This document shows, in pieces, positions 6,355 through 6,373 of a stretch of DNA of 6,373 nucleotides. Both the position numbers and the translations under genes were made by a program. Numbering within the stretch: position 1 is the stretch's first letter; the number at the start of each line of letters is the position of its first letter. This DNA is from Lutibacter sp. Lineage in GTDB: Bacteria > Bacteroidota > Bacteroidia > Flavobacteriales > Flavobacteriaceae. The notes beneath the pieces are model-generated. The model searched no databases. It was given only the letters and a program-made list of their open reading frames with translations, and had not been told where the DNA came from. The stretch spans positions 1 to 6,373 of the forward strand of contig SDWL01000120.1 of assembly GCA_004195315.1 (NCBI GenBank), in the 5' to 3' direction.

Positions 6355-6373
6355 CTGTCTCTTATACACATCT
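6355..6373 (-). other. Tn5/Nextera mosaic-end adapter (artefact)
   Basis: The final 19 bases, CTGTCTCTTATACACATCT, are the exact reverse complement of the first 19 and equal the Tn5 mosaic end. In the antiporter frame they translate to the false N-terminus MCIRDS, a recurring artefact in metagenomic protein sets. Confidence 0.98.

Noticed and set aside
1..6373. Inverted terminal repeats of a composite transposon
   Set aside because: The repeats are the commercial Tn5 mosaic end, there is no transposase, and both outer genes are cut exactly at the repeat.

Overview
The window is a low-GC, AT-rich bacterial fragment that looks like the chromosome of a member of Bacteroidota, most likely a marine or environmental flavobacterium. 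This rests on the type III glutamine synthetase, the flavobacterial-type PurM, leaders without Shine-Dalgarno sequences, and several exact matches to the Bacteroidota -7 promoter box TAnnTTTG. The protein families support the phylum better than any genus. Both ends carry the 19-base Tn5/Nextera mosaic-end adapter (1-19 and 6355-6373). Only 20-6354 is biological sequence, and both terminal genes are cut by the contig edge.

Layout from left to right: (1) 22-1152, minus: purM (AIR synthase), missing its last few codons. (2) 1176-1260: a purM -7 box and a bidirectional intrinsic terminator. (3) 1260-1415, minus: a 51-codon remnant of a TolB/PD40 beta-propeller gene, lying directly behind and in frame with the glutamine synthetase stop. 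(4) 1440-3626, minus: complete type III glutamine synthetase (728 aa) with a -7 box just upstream. (5) 3627-4002: a 376-bp AT-rich intergenic region with GC-rich inverted arms and a 24-codon open frame. (6) 4003-4701, minus: a Crp/Fnr-fold regulator without the usual cAMP-contact or Fe-S residues. (7) 4702-4855: a divergent promoter region with a Crp-like dyad. (8) 4856-5305, plus: an OsmC-family thiol peroxidase-like protein followed by a strong terminator. (9) 5577-6353, minus: an N-terminally truncated sodium/calcium antiporter.

Functionally, purM (purine synthesis) and glutamine synthetase (ammonium assimilation; glutamine feeds purine synthesis) are ordinary core metabolism. The Crp/Fnr regulator and OsmC form a divergent pair sharing one 154-bp control region, which suggests that the regulator controls itself and osmC. 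I see no IS element, CRISPR array, tRNA or rRNA, and no clearly new multi-gene system. The points most worth a second look are the propeller-gene remnant behind glnN, the divergent operator and unusual sensor residues of the Crp/OsmC pair, and the adapter-derived false N-terminus of the antiporter.
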